The position numbers and the translations under genes were made by a program. From Calothrix parasitica NIES-267 (GTDB lineage Bacteria; Cyanobacteriota; Cyanobacteriia; Cyanobacteriales; Nostocaceae), in assembly GCF_002368095.1 (NCBI RefSeq), contig NZ_AP018227.1, positions 7,846,167 through 7,910,166 of the forward strand: a DNA stretch of 64,000 nucleotides. The letters are read 5' to 3'. Numbering within the stretch: the stretch's first letter is position 1; every line of letters starts with the position of its first letter. Below the pieces are notes generated by a model. The model was not told where the DNA came from. It made no database searches and saw only the letters and a program-made list of their open reading frames with translations. This document shows, in pieces, positions 55,353-63,678 of the stretch.

Positions 55353-56399
55353 TTAAATTGCTGATACTCTACGTAATGAATGATTAGTGGTTGAATAATA
55401 ATTTAATATAGCAGGGTTTAAATTAGTATAAATATCTATAAATAGATAAGTTTGTCTTCTTAAACGCTGTTTTGTTTGTTCGTCGATATAAGATATCTGC
55501 TGAAAGATTTGACGACTAATGTTCTCAAATTTATTGCTATCTAAATAATTGACAAGGTTTCTAACAGATTGGATAAAATTAGAGTTAATATTTACAGATT
55601 CGCAACTCTGGATATAGTAAGTAAAATTAATTAAATTTTGATTTAATAAAAACCCTAAAATACTAAAATAGAATAGCGAATCAAAACTTGCCCAATATGC
55701 TAAAGCATTACATATTGACATTGTTTGCGGAAGCGGTATTATATCGTTTAAATCTTCATTTTTGATACCAATACAATCAAGAGCTTCAGCTAGAAATTTA
55801 TCTTTGGCATCTTCTTTGTTGTCAAGCTGATTTATTAATTTTTTTATTTGAGCGTTACTTTCACAGCTTGGTACGGAATAATTGATATTGATATCAGCTT
55901 GATAGGAAAATAAGCAATAAGCTTCTATTGCAAAACCGTAAATAATATTGGTTAATAAATCAGATTTATTTAACTTATCCAAGCCAAATAAATTTGTGTC
56001 TGATTTTCTTTCAAATAGCTTGTTGCTTAAATATTCCAACTCTAATAAAACTTCTAAACCTGAATTATTCTTGATATGAAATGCATCATCAAGCAGTTTA
56101 TTTTCGTCTAAATAATGCAGTAAATTGTTTATAGATTCCGGATTTTCACGAGCAAAAGTTTCCTGTAATTTTGATAGACTATTCGTTCCATCCATCATCA
56201 TCATAAATTTTCGCAAAGATTTATTTGTTTTACAATTGACTTTGAAAACAAAATTTCGTCCTTCTTGAGAAAAAATAATTTCGTTCTGATAGTGATTAAC
56301 AGATGCAGCTAATCTTGGATATCGCGGTAAAGGTAATTGATGCTGTTTAATTTCAAATTCTGATAATTTATTACCTGGTTCTGAAATATCTTGTAACAT
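55353..56399 (-). CDS. ligand-less paralogue of the RRE-HDO protein, putative RiPP partner protein
   Basis: 348 residues, homologous to the next gene: both share PLPxTxxICxxLA (IIPLPQTMSICNALAYWA here, MQPLPSTFGICSSLAIFA there) with the same context of helices. The N-terminus (residues ~45-105; NKSLRKFMMMMDGTNSLSKLQETFA..LLHYLDENKLLDD) fits a PqqD/RRE winged helix. In the helical domain the candidate metal ligands are lost: YHVTH becomes YCLFS, ELHHD becomes EDAKD, and GHEDI becomes KFENI. It therefore is probably catalytically dead and could present the peptide or form a complex with the active paralogue. Not a frameshift: the ORF is intact. Confidence 0.6.
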   Translation of the reverse strand: MLQDISEPGNKLSEFEIKQHQLPLPRYPRLAASVNHYQNEIIFSQEGRNFVFKVNCKTNKSLRKFMMMMDGTNSLSKLQETFARENPESINNLLHYLDENKLLDDAFHIKNNSGLEVLLELEYLSNKLFERKSDTNLFGLDKLNKSDLLTNIIYGFAIEAYCLFSYQADININYSVPSCESNAQIKKLINQLDNKEDAKDKFLAEALDCIGIKNEDLNDIIPLPQTMSICNALAYWASFDSLFYFSILGFLLNQNLINFTYYIQSCESVNINSNFIQSVRNLVNYLDSNKFENISRQIFQQISYIDEQTKQRLRRQTYLFIDIYTNLNPAILNYYSTTNHSLRRVSAI

Positions 56400-56442
56400 A
56401 AAATTTTTATGAAAAATAATATCTGAAAATTTTGTATTAGTC

Positions 56443-56587
56443 AGGACTTACGCAACGAAGATTTATCATTGCGACGGTCACTACGTGTAGGGAAGCAATC
56501 GCAAGGTTTTTGCGATGATCCACACCTTCGGTGAATACGTCGCTATCGCTCGTAATGACGGAATTACGTTGCTTTTGCGTAAGTCCT
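56443..56587. repeat. AGGACTTACG-ended MITE-like element, copy B
   Basis: Same 10-bp terminal inverted repeats as copy A at 49165 (AGGACTTACG and CGTAAGTCCT), 145 bp long, in the opposite orientation, with TACGTGTAGGGAAGC and CGTCGCTATCGCTCGTAATGAC inside. It lies between the precursor-like gene and the first HDO-like gene. Flanking ATTAG on both sides may be a target-site duplication. Confidence 0.8.
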
Positions 56588-56601
56588 ATTAGTTTATTTA
56601 T

Positions 56602-56648
56602 TAGCAATCTTCACTCTAAGTTTGTTTTTCATAAAGTGAAGATTGCTA
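56602..56648 (-). terminator. long perfect hairpin downstream of the precursor and its extension
   Basis: A 14-bp perfect inverted repeat (TAGCAATCTTCACT ... AGTGAAGATTGCTA) with a loop of about 19 nt starts about 10 bp after the second in-frame stop. The U-run is weak, so this may be a terminator, an mRNA 3' stabiliser or processing site. It would separate precursor mRNA from the two downstream enzyme genes. Confidence 0.6.
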
Positions 56649-56656
56649 TTAAAAAG

Positions 56657-56749
56657 CTACAGAATTACCGGAGCATATGGGTAAGGAAATTTAATCGGTT
56701 TTCCGAAATAAATTGCTTTTATGGGGTAAAGGCTTTTATCAAAAAGAGA
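56657..56749 (-). pseudogene. in-frame second core-like sequence after the precursor stop
   Basis: Directly after the precursor TAA (56750-56752) the same frame stays open for 30 codons to a TAG at 56657-56659. It reads SLFDKSLYPIKAIYFGKPIK... and ends PVIL-stop, exactly like the precursor. PIK-x-I and GKPIK mirror PIKPI and TKPI in the core. I consider it a duplicated core, cut off by a stop codon, or a remnant of a longer precursor. It has no start codon or ribosome site of its own. Its translation would need stop-codon readthrough. Confidence 0.6.
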
Positions 56750-57064
56750 TTAGAGGATTACCGGACAGGGATTAAAGATTATAATGGGCTTTGTAGGACA
56801 AATCGGCTTAATTGGCTTAATAGGAAACCAGCAAATAGGTTCTCTGGGAATATAGCAAATAGGCTCTTTAGGAATGTAAGCAGTAGTCACATAAGCTTTC
56901 TCATCTAAGTCTGCTGTAAGTAAGCTTTTATCTATAGTCTCACTCATCAAGCCTCCCACAATATTATCTACTTCACTATCTTGTAAATCGCTTAAAAATG
57001 CTTCCGAATCATTAAATAATTCACTACCATCTAGCTTAATATCATTAATTTGAAATTTAGACAT
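56750..57064 (-). CDS. putative RiPP precursor peptide (double-Gly leader, repeated Pro/Cys-rich core)
   Basis: 104 residues from the ATG at 57064, preceded by GAGGAG at good spacing. Leader: residues 1-38, acidic, ending DSEVDNIVGG; such a double-glycine end is typical of bacteriocin and RiPP leaders cut by ABC-type C39 peptidases. Residues 39-60 form a spacer and 61-104 a core of repeats: Y-I-P-K-E-P-I-C, Y-I-P-R-E-P-I-C, then W-F-P-I-K-P-I-K-P-I-C-P and TKPI..NPCPVIL. Four Cys and a Pro at every second to fourth residue. It starts the locus and two RRE-HDO proteins follow. No transporter or radical-SAM enzyme is visible in the window. An upstream in-frame ATG at 57124 is rejected. Confidence 0.6.
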   Translation of the reverse strand: MSKFQINDIKLDGSELFNDSEAFLSDLQDSEVDNIVGGLMSETIDKSLLTADLDEKAYVTTAYIPKEPICYIPREPICWFPIKPIKPICPTKPIIIFNPCPVIL

Positions 57065-57771
57065 TTTCACTCCTCTATTATTTTGCTTGTAGAGAAAATT
57101 ATTTAATACAGCCTTTTGATACAAGTTCTATATTTGAAATGTTATTGCGTTAATTATTTACTATGCAAATTAAATCTACAATAGTCAAAATAGCTGCTTA
57201 AAAAGTTACAGCTTTAGCTATATTTTACTCTTATGACCTGTTATAGATTTTATGCTTTGCTGTAGAATTTGCAATCACTTAAAAGAAATTGCATCTGGTG
57301 TAGTTAAATTATTTCTTTTTTTAGAATATCCTATATTTTTTAATAAAAATCAAGTAAATACTATCAATAGTCTTTTTTTGTAATATTCTGCAACTTCATA
57401 TTCACAAAGTAGAATTTATCTAAACCAAATTATCACATAACTTTTCAGAATATTTATATTATTTTTTTATAAATATGTTATTTTATTCTCTACAATTCAC
57501 CTATTTTTTTAAATTATAATTATGCTGCTTTATAAAATAATTAATAGGATATATCGGAATTATTCGGTTTGATTATTGTTAGCGCAGCCTGTCCGTCAGG
57601 ACATAAAAAATGAGTTATTTGTCGGGTACATTATGGCTTCAGCCTAACTGCATTTTCAGAACTTAGTAGAAACGCCATGATAATTATTAATATATTTTTC
57701 ATAATCTCAAAAAACCTGTAACTACAAGAAAATAAGTTTAGGTAATATTATTCAATAATTATCAATCACAA
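57065..57771. other. 700-bp spacer upstream of the precursor-like gene
   Basis: Very AT-rich, with a copy of GTTAGCGCAGCCTGTCCGTCAGGACATAAAAAATG (about 57578-57613). No ORF is seen. It separates divergent genes and must contain the promoter of the RiPP-like locus and of the aminotransferase gene. I could not identify an operator. Confidence 0.35.
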
Positions 57772-58566
57772 ATGTATTGGTTCAATGGCAAATTAATCGA
57801 ATCCGAAACTATCCAATTACCAATTAACGAACCCGGATTATTATTTGGTGCAACAATTTTTACAACTTTACGAGTTTACGAAAAATCCCTCGACAAACGT
57901 CTAACTCATTGGGAAGCACATCAGCAACGACTTATTTCTTCCGTTAAAAGCCTCGGTTTCCAACAACCATCATGGCAAAATATTCGTCGCGGTACAGAAA
58001 TTCTCATAAATAATTATCCGATTATCAGGATAACCTTATTCCCCGATGGAAAAGAATGGATAACTGGTAGATTAATACCATTCTCGGATTTGACAAATAA
58101 ACAAAAGTATGGGGTGAAAGTAACTCTTGCCAAACCAGAACAATACCGCAGTCTACCTTTTCATAAGACGGGAAATTACCTGGCTCCCTGGTTGGCAAAA
58201 AACAATGCTTTAAAACAAGATGCTCAAGAAGCAATTTTAACCGATGCTGCGGGAAATTGGTTAGAAACTACTACTGGAAATCTCTGGGGATGGTGCGATG
58301 AATGTTGGTTTACTCCACCTCTAAGTACGGGAATCTTACCGGGAATTATGAGAGAGAAAATTATCAATTGGTTGCAAAATCATCAATATCACGTTAAGGA
58401 ACAACCCTTTACCAGCGAGTTAGTTCAAAGATTTAAAGCGCTAGCCTACACCAATTGTGTAGTGGAAATACTACCAATACATCAAGTCATTCACCCTGTG
58501 GTAAAGCTACAATATGATCCCAGGCACGATAGTTTTAAGAAATTACGAAAATATTTACTAGCATGA
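57772..58566 (+). CDS. pabC: class IV aminotransferase (aminodeoxychorismate lyase-like)
   Basis: A PLP enzyme of 264 residues of fold type IV. The Lys that forms the Schiff base is likely in PFHKTGNYLAPWLAKNNA (near residue 125). ETTTGNLWGW supplies the phosphate-binding part, and LFGATIFTTLRVYEKSL the N-terminal barrel. PabC-type enzymes make p-aminobenzoate from aminodeoxychorismate; the shortness and the TGN motifs favour that over branched-chain aminotransferase, but the choice is moderate. The gene lies 110 bp before ftsH on the same strand. Confidence 0.8.
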   Translation: MYWFNGKLIESETIQLPINEPGLLFGATIFTTLRVYEKSLDKRLTHWEAHQQRLISSVKSLGFQQPSWQNIRRGTEILINNYPIIRITLFPDGKEWITGRLIPFSDLTNKQKYGVKVTLAKPEQYRSLPFHKTGNYLAPWLAKNNALKQDAQEAILTDAAGNWLETTTGNLWGWCDECWFTPPLSTGILPGIMREKIINWLQNHQYHVKEQPFTSELVQRFKALAYTNCVVEILPIHQVIHPVVKLQYDPRHDSFKKLRKYLLA

Positions 58567-58675
58567 TGTGTACGCATTCTGGTATACGTTAAGATAAGTT
58601 AACATAATTCTTAAAATTTTCATCTCTATTTAGAGACGCGACGCGACAAGACAAAAAACAGGAGGATTGACCTCG

Positions 58676-60523
58676 GTGAATAATAAAAGATGGAGAAATG
58701 CGGGGCTGTATGCGCTGCTTTTTATAGTTGTAATTGCTTTAGGAACGGCGTTTTTTGACAATAATCAAGCTCAAAATGTGGAATCCTGGCGCTATAGCCA
58801 GTTTGTTCAAGAGGTTGAAGCAGGTAGAGTCGAAAGAGTTAGTTTAAGTTCGGATAGGTCTGCTGCTGTAGTCAAAACAAATTTTGACGATACTAAAAAG
58901 CGTGTGACTTTGGTAAACGACCCGGATTTAATTGAAACTCTTACCAAAAACGACGTTGATATCTCAGTATTACCTCAAACCGATGAAGGTTTTTGGTTCA
59001 AAGCGCTTAGTAGCTTATTTTTCCCCGTATTGCTTTTAGTAGGTTTGTTCTTCTTGCTGCGACGCGCCCAGAGTGGTCCTGGTAGTCAAGCGATGAACTT
59101 TGGTAAGTCAAAAGCCAGAGTGCAAATGGAACCGCAAACCCAGGTAACATTCGGTGATGTTGCTGGTATCGACCAAGCTAAATTGGAATTAAACGAAGTA
59201 GTAGATTTTCTGAAAAACGCAGACCGCTTTACTGCTGTTGGTGCAAAAATTCCTAAAGGTGTACTCCTAGTCGGACCTCCTGGAACAGGTAAAACTTTAT
59301 TAGCTCGTGCTGTAGCTGGTGAAGCTGGAGTTCCTTTCTTCTCCATCTCTGGTTCTGAATTCGTAGAAATGTTTGTGGGTGTCGGTGCTTCCCGCGTTCG
59401 CGATTTGTTCGAGCAGGCTAAAGCAAATGCTCCTTGTATCGTATTCATCGATGAAATTGACGCGGTAGGTCGTCAGCGTGGTGCTGGTTTAGGTGGTGGT
59501 AACGACGAACGGGAACAAACCCTTAACCAGTTGCTTACCGAGATGGATGGTTTTGAAGGTAACACCGGAATCATTATTATCGCTGCTACCAACCGTCCTG
59601 ACGTACTCGATGCAGCATTATTGCGTCCCGGACGTTTTGACCGTCAAGTAGTTGTTGACCGTCCCGACTACGCTGGAAGAGTTGAAATTCTTAAGGTTCA
59701 TGCTCGCGGTAAAACTTTAGGAAAAGACGTTGATTTAGACAGAATTGCTCGTCGTACTCCCGGTTTCACAGGTGCGGATTTGTCCAACTTGCTCAACGAA
59801 GCCGCTATTCTAGCAGCACGACGCAACTTGACCGAGATTTCGATGGACGAAATCAACGATGCTATCGACCGCGTATTAGCTGGACCCGAGAAGAAAGACC
59901 GGGTAATGAGCGAAAAACGCAAAGAATTAGTAGCATACCACGAAGCCGGTCACGCTTTAGTTGGTGCTTTGATGCCAGATTACGACCCAGTACAAAAAAT
60001 CAGCATTATTCCTCGCGGACGTGCGGGTGGTTTAACCTGGTTTACTCCTAGCGAAGACCGTATGGATAGCGGTTTATACAGTCGCGCTTATTTGGAAAAC
60101 CAAATGGCTGTAGCTTTGGGTGGACGTATTGCTGAAGAATTAATCTACGGTGAAGAAGAAGTTACCACTGGTGCTTCTAATGACTTGCAACAAGTAGCTA
60201 ATGTAGCTCGTCAGATGGTAACTCGCTTCGGTATGAGCGATAACCTTGGGCCAGTTGCATTAGGTCGTCAGCAAGGTAACATGTTCCTCGGTCGCGACAT
60301 CATGTCCGAACGCGATTTCTCTGAAGAAACTGCATCTACAATTGATTCAGAAGTCCGTGACTTAGTTGACGTTGCTTACAACCGTGCTAAGTCAGTATTA
60401 CAAGAAAACCGTCACATTCTTGATAAATTAGCAGATATGTTAGTTGACAAAGAAACCGTAGACGCTGAAGAATTGCAAAGTTTGTTAGCAAGCAATGATG
60501 TGAAAACAGCAGCGTTTGCTTAA
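58676..60523 (+). CDS. ftsH: FtsH-type ATP-dependent zinc metalloprotease
   Basis: A membrane-bound AAA protease of about 615 residues, acting in thylakoid or plasma membrane quality control. Features: N-terminal helix ([20 protein letters not shown]), a second helix near 105-125 ([20 protein letters not shown]), Walker A GPPGTGKT, Walker [12 protein letters not shown], the [24 protein letters not shown], and zinc site YHEAGHAL. I choose the GTG at 58676 because AGGAGG lies 10 nt upstream; a TTG at 58667 would be too close. Cyanobacteria carry several FtsH; the paralogue type is not resolved. A strong terminator follows. Confidence 0.95.
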   Translation: MNNKRWRNAGLYALLFIVVIALGTAFFDNNQAQNVESWRYSQFVQEVEAGRVERVSLSSDRSAAVVKTNFDDTKKRVTLVNDPDLIETLTKNDVDISVLPQTDEGFWFKALSSLFFPVLLLVGLFFLLRRAQSGPGSQAMNFGKSKARVQMEPQTQVTFGDVAGIDQAKLELNEVVDFLKNADRFTAVGAKIPKGVLLVGPPGTGKTLLARAVAGEAGVPFFSISGSEFVEMFVGVGASRVRDLFEQAKANAPCIVFIDEIDAVGRQRGAGLGGGNDEREQTLNQLLTEMDGFEGNTGIIIIAATNRPDVLDAALLRPGRFDRQVVVDRPDYAGRVEILKVHARGKTLGKDVDLDRIARRTPGFTGADLSNLLNEAAILAARRNLTEISMDEINDAIDRVLAGPEKKDRVMSEKRKELVAYHEAGHALVGALMPDYDPVQKISIIPRGRAGGLTWFTPSEDRMDSGLYSRAYLENQMAVALGGRIAEELIYGEEEVTTGASNDLQQVANVARQMVTRFGMSDNLGPVALGRQQGNMFLGRDIMSERDFSEETASTIDSEVRDLVDVAYNRAKSVLQENRHILDKLADMLVDKETVDAEELQSLLASNDVKTAAFA

Positions 60524-60586
60524 TTAAGTTAGGAATTAGGAGTGAGGAATTATGAGTTAATTCAAAGCTTCTAATCAATGTTGAAT

Positions 60587-60624
60587 GAGGTAATTCTGGA
60601 ATTTCTAGAGTTACCTCTTTTTTT
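60587..60624 (+). terminator. intrinsic terminator of ftsH
   Basis: Stem GAGGTAA ... TTACCTC with a 17-nt loop, followed by TTTTTTT, about 64 bp after the ftsH stop. A typical rho-independent terminator. Confidence 0.85.
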
Positions 60625-60901
60625 GTGTGTGTTGTTGCGGAGCGCAACGCACCACTGTGCTGTTATTTATGTATACGAGCATATCAACAATTGAATATAG
60701 CAGTATTTTCAGTTGAATAGAATACACCTCTCTTCCTTAATAAGGAGAGGGGAGTGAGGTTTATCGAAATGTATTGCACTTAAACGAAAAACACTATGAC
60801 TAAAATATTACCCCCAAGGGTACCAAATTGTATTAGGAATTATGACTACAGTCATGGAAGTTAAATCATGTAATTAACTATTTATTAACAGGTTAAATTG
60901 A
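60625..60901. repeat. spacer with dispersed repeat copy
   Basis: From about 60697 the sequence atagcagtattttcagttgaatagaatacacctctcttccttaataaggagagg...ggtttatcgaaatgtattgcactta matches the copy near 12337 and shares its right end with 9845-9870. No coding content. Confidence 0.6.
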
Positions 60902-61414
60902 ATGACTAATACAATTGATTGTCCTACCTTTAAACCTACTTTAAGAATTGGCAATAGAGGTCAAGATGTCAAAGAGATGCAAAAACGTCTGGAAAAAAGA
61001 TTTGCATCTATTTATCCTTCCAGTTTTCAAATAGATGTTGATGGTATCTTTGGTTCGCAAACTGAAAGTGCGGTTAAATATCTTCAATGTCTAGCTTTCT
61101 TAGAGACAACAGGAATTACAGATACAGCGACTTGGAATTTTATCTGTGATGGTGTGAAAAGCTTACCTATTTTGCGACAAAATAGCACGGGGAATACGGT
61201 TAAATTATTGCAGCAAACTTTGAAGGATTACAATTTTTATAATGGTGCAATCAATGGACATTTCGATACTAATACAGAAGCAGCTGTCAAAGCTTTTCAA
61301 AATGATTATTCTTTGATTTGTGATGGTATAGTTGGTCAGAATGCTTGGACTACATTAATCCATTTAAATACTCATATCGATTCTTGTTATTGTATTTATT
61401 ATCAAGGGTGTTAA
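60902..61414 (+). CDS. peptidoglycan-binding-domain protein (two PG_binding_1 units)
   Basis: This 170-residue protein consists of two tandem peptidoglycan-binding repeats. Unit one: LRIGNRGQDVKEMQKRL ... VDGIFGSQTESAVKYLQ .. GITDTATWNFI. Unit two: LRQNSTGNTVKLLQQTL ... INGHFDTNTEAAVKAFQND .. DGIVGQNAWTTLI. There is no signal peptide and no catalytic domain, so export is unclear. The C-terminus ends in Cys-rich SCYCIYYQGC. A palindromic terminator follows. It may be a cell-wall adaptor or phage-like endolysin fragment; I favour the former. Confidence 0.85.
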   Translation: MTNTIDCPTFKPTLRIGNRGQDVKEMQKRLEKRFASIYPSSFQIDVDGIFGSQTESAVKYLQCLAFLETTGITDTATWNFICDGVKSLPILRQNSTGNTVKLLQQTLKDYNFYNGAINGHFDTNTEAAVKAFQNDYSLICDGIVGQNAWTTLIHLNTHIDSCYCIYYQGC

Positions 61415-61460
61415 TTATTTTAAATTTAATTTAATGCCAATTTTATAATTTGAGTATCTT

Positions 61461-61495
61461 AGAAACCCGGTTTTTTGAAAAAACCGGGTTTCTGA
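61461..61495. terminator. repeated AAACCCGGTTTTTT hairpin
   Basis: AGAAACCCGGTTTTTT-gaa-AAAACCGGGTTTCT, the same palindrome as at 39797-39825, now 46 bp after the peptidoglycan-binding gene. It would be a strong terminator in either direction. Confidence 0.75.
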
Positions 61496-61595
61496 TTTTC
61501 ATTTTAGTGCAATAAATATTGATAAACCTCACCCCTTTGCCCTCTCCTTATCAAGGAGAGGGGTATATTATATTCAACTGAAAAATCCTATATAT
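61496..61595. repeat. dispersed CTCTCC repeat (inverted copy)
   Basis: Contains CTCACCCCTTTGCCCTCTCCTTATCAAGGAGAGGGGTATATTATATTCAACTGAAAAATCC, the reverse orientation of the element seen at 60697 and 12337. It lies between the convergent genes. Confidence 0.6.
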
Positions 61596-62408
61596 TCAAA
61601 TCTTCTCAAACAAACTATTCCAATCAACAACAGAAGGTCTTGTTCCCTTATTAACAATTTCAAAAGCTTTGTTGTAGCAATTTGAATTATTCAAGCATTC
61701 AACACAAGCATTCGCAACGTCTATTCTACTCGTGTCTCCCGTAAGTTTATCGCCAGTTCCTACAATTACATCTAGTTTACCGTCGGTTTTTGCTCTTAGT
61801 AAGGTATTTAAATCATAGGAAGTATACGGGCCATCAATTAAACGTCCCGGACGAACTATTGTATAAGGTAAATTAGAATTTTTAATTGTATTTTCTGCCT
61901 GCTGCTTTGCGTCGAGAATGCCAAAGCTATTTAAAATACTGTAGGGGAAATCGCTTTTACGTTCGACTCCACAGGAAGAGATAAAAACGAATTGCTTTAA
62001 ATCTTTTGGTGCTACTTCTACTAAATTACTCACACCTTGAGCATCAACTTTCATAGGGCTATTTTTAGCTTTTGCTTTTGCTTCTTCAGGATTAAAAAAT
62101 AGTCCCAAATAATCAAGAAAATTAGGATTGCTTTCAAAATCCCATCTTTCAGAAGGAAAAGCAGTAGTTCCGCTACAGCAAATAATATGAGTTACATTCG
62201 TCATTGCTGCTGGCAAACTTTCAATATCGCGAATATCACCAACAGCAATTTCGACTTTACTATCAAACATACTTTCCGCTTTTGATGCATTCCGAGTCAA
62301 AACTCGTACTTTGAAATTTTTATCGAGCAACTTTGCTACCGTTAATTGTCCAACTCCACCTGTAGCACCAGCAACTAATACTAAACCTTCTGAAATACCT
62401 GAAGTCAT
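61596..62408 (-). CDS. atypical SDR / NmrA-like NAD(P)-binding protein
   Basis: An NAD(P)-binding protein of 270 residues of the atypical (SDR-a5-like) type. The start LVLVAGATGGVGQLTVAKLL carries the GxxGxxG motif. Next come VRVLTRNASKAESMF and VGDIRDIESLPAAMTNVTHIICCSGTT, then FISSCGVERKSDFPYSILNSFGILDAKQQAEN, with YSILN and LDAKQQAE in place of the usual active-site YxxxK. Such proteins in cyanobacteria and plastids include quinone-reductase-like and chlorophyll-related factors; the exact role is unknown. The gene stands alone. Confidence 0.82.
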   Translation of the reverse strand: MTSGISEGLVLVAGATGGVGQLTVAKLLDKNFKVRVLTRNASKAESMFDSKVEIAVGDIRDIESLPAAMTNVTHIICCSGTTAFPSERWDFESNPNFLDYLGLFFNPEEAKAKAKNSPMKVDAQGVSNLVEVAPKDLKQFVFISSCGVERKSDFPYSILNSFGILDAKQQAENTIKNSNLPYTIVRPGRLIDGPYTSYDLNTLLRAKTDGKLDVIVGTGDKLTGDTSRIDVANACVECLNNSNCYNKAFEIVNKGTRPSVVDWNSLFEKI

Positions 62409-62771
62409 AATTATTAAGTTAACAATATTAACGGCTCATTACAGATACAATTTCTGCATTATAAAAATAATACGCTATGAAAGTCGGGTCTGTGATATTT
62501 TGATAAATTCTGTAGAGTAAATTACGAATCAGTTTTTAAGTTGTAGGTTGTGTAACGGTACGAATGACTTAGCAGATCCTACAAAATAAAATCATCCACC
62601 AAACATGTATTTATTTACATAGAGATTAAAACTAAAATCGAGCTAATCCTGTGTTTATTAGGGAATTAACTAAATTTTAGATACTGATATTTCGATTTAA
62701 ATACGTTCCCAAATTACTGCGCTTTAATTCTATCTATAACTAACAAATACTCTACCCCAATGCATTAATTA
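62409..62771. other. AT-rich spacer, no gene seen
   Basis: About 360 bp without ORF on the minus-strand side of two genes. A short GTTGTAGGTTGTGTAACGGTACGA...AGATCCTACAA imperfect palindrome (about 62540-62585) is the only structure I see. Confidence 0.35.
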
Positions 62772-62993
62772 TCAAACTTTAGTCGATGATGGTTTGAGAA
62801 ATAGCCATGCTACAAAAAATGTCGCTGCTGTAAATAGTTGAGTCAAATCCAAGGCTGATAAATAACCATCTGACAATGTAGCAATACTTCTGTCCGCGAT
62901 ACCAAATAACCAGGATGATATACCAAATAACCAAACCCCATTTTTAAGATTTCCCATAAATGCTTTCGCTTCTGGCGATTTTTGCTTATTCAT
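62772..62993 (-). CDS. small membrane protein (73 aa)
   Basis: A 73-residue protein with two hydrophobic stretches: NGVWLFGISSWLFGIADRSI (about 18-37) and LTQLFTAATFFVAWLFLKP (about 50-68). No family is recognised. It follows the DUF6463-like gene on the same strand with a terminator between them, so it has its own promoter. Two-helix membrane proteins of this size are common in cyanobacteria. Confidence 0.5.
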   Translation of the reverse strand: MNKQKSPEAKAFMGNLKNGVWLFGISSWLFGIADRSIATLSDGYLSALDLTQLFTAATFFVAWLFLKPSSTKV

Positions 62994-63220
62994 GATGTCC
63001 TATTTTGTTGGAAAAAATACCAAGCAGTAAGTATGAATGCCCCCATACCTATCAATTCATGATTCTTTACATCGTGACTATATGTTAATAAATATTTTTC
63101 TTAGTTGACAGATGGCATTTGATACATTTTTAAAAATTTAGTTGGTTAATTTTAAGCGAGTTGTCTGATTCGTTTTGTACCAATTTTGACAAACTGCTTC
63201 ACAAAACTTTAATTTAAGAA

Positions 63221-63245
63221 AAAACAAAGCCCGCATAGACGGGCT
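63221..63245 (-). terminator. intrinsic terminator after the DUF6463-like gene
   Basis: On the minus strand: AGCCCG-tctatg-CGGGCT followed by TTGTTTTTTC, about 40 bp after the stop at 63285. A standard rho-independent terminator. Confidence 0.85.
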
Positions 63246-63284
63246 AAATTAGGAATTATTTAATTTCGGGTTAAGAGTTATTTT

Positions 63285-63677
63285 CTAGAGTTCCGATTTT
63301 ATTTGATGGTTTACTTTTCTGGATGCAGCAATAATTAGACAAGCTGGTACCATCAATAGCCAAAAACCTGATATCGGAATTGCTATTGCTCCAATAATTG
63401 AAGTTATTAGCAGATTCCAACCTATTGATTCTGGTAATGTAATTTTATGAGAATCTGCCCAAAAACATAGCTGTGCCAAAATTATCAAAAATGCGGTCAG
63501 TGTCATAAACCAAAATGCATCTTCTCGCGCAAAATCGGGTGCAAACGGGTTTGGAGCAACGCTATTGAAAAATCCGTTATTAATAATTGCTGCTAATTGT
63601 TCTTCGTAAATCCAGATTCCAACAATCACATGAATAATGCTTGTAACTAGCAACCAATATCCGCTGAATTGAAGCAT
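63285..63677 (-). CDS. DUF6463-like membrane protein (130 aa)
   Basis: A 130-residue protein with four membrane helices: GYWLLVTSIIHVIVGIWIY, FWFMTLTAFLIILAQLCFWA, WNLLITSIIGAIAIPISGFWLL and MVPACLIIAAS. It resembles the DUF6463 family. I choose the ATG at 63677 because the SnoaL-like gene stop is TAA immediately before it (TAATATG) and GAGG lies at good spacing; ATGs upstream at 63695 or 63689 would overlap the gene. The pair is translationally coupled. Function is unknown. Confidence 0.75.
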   Translation of the reverse strand: MLQFSGYWLLVTSIIHVIVGIWIYEEQLAAIINNGFFNSVAPNPFAPDFAREDAFWFMTLTAFLIILAQLCFWADSHKITLPESIGWNLLITSIIGAIAIPISGFWLLMVPACLIIAASRKVNHQIKSEL

Positions 63678-63678
63678 A

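Noticed and set aside
56531-56908. Plus-strand ORF of 125 codons across the precursor-like gene
   Set aside because: It crosses a MITE-like element and is antisense to the precursor gene, which has a better start, ribosome site and repeated core.
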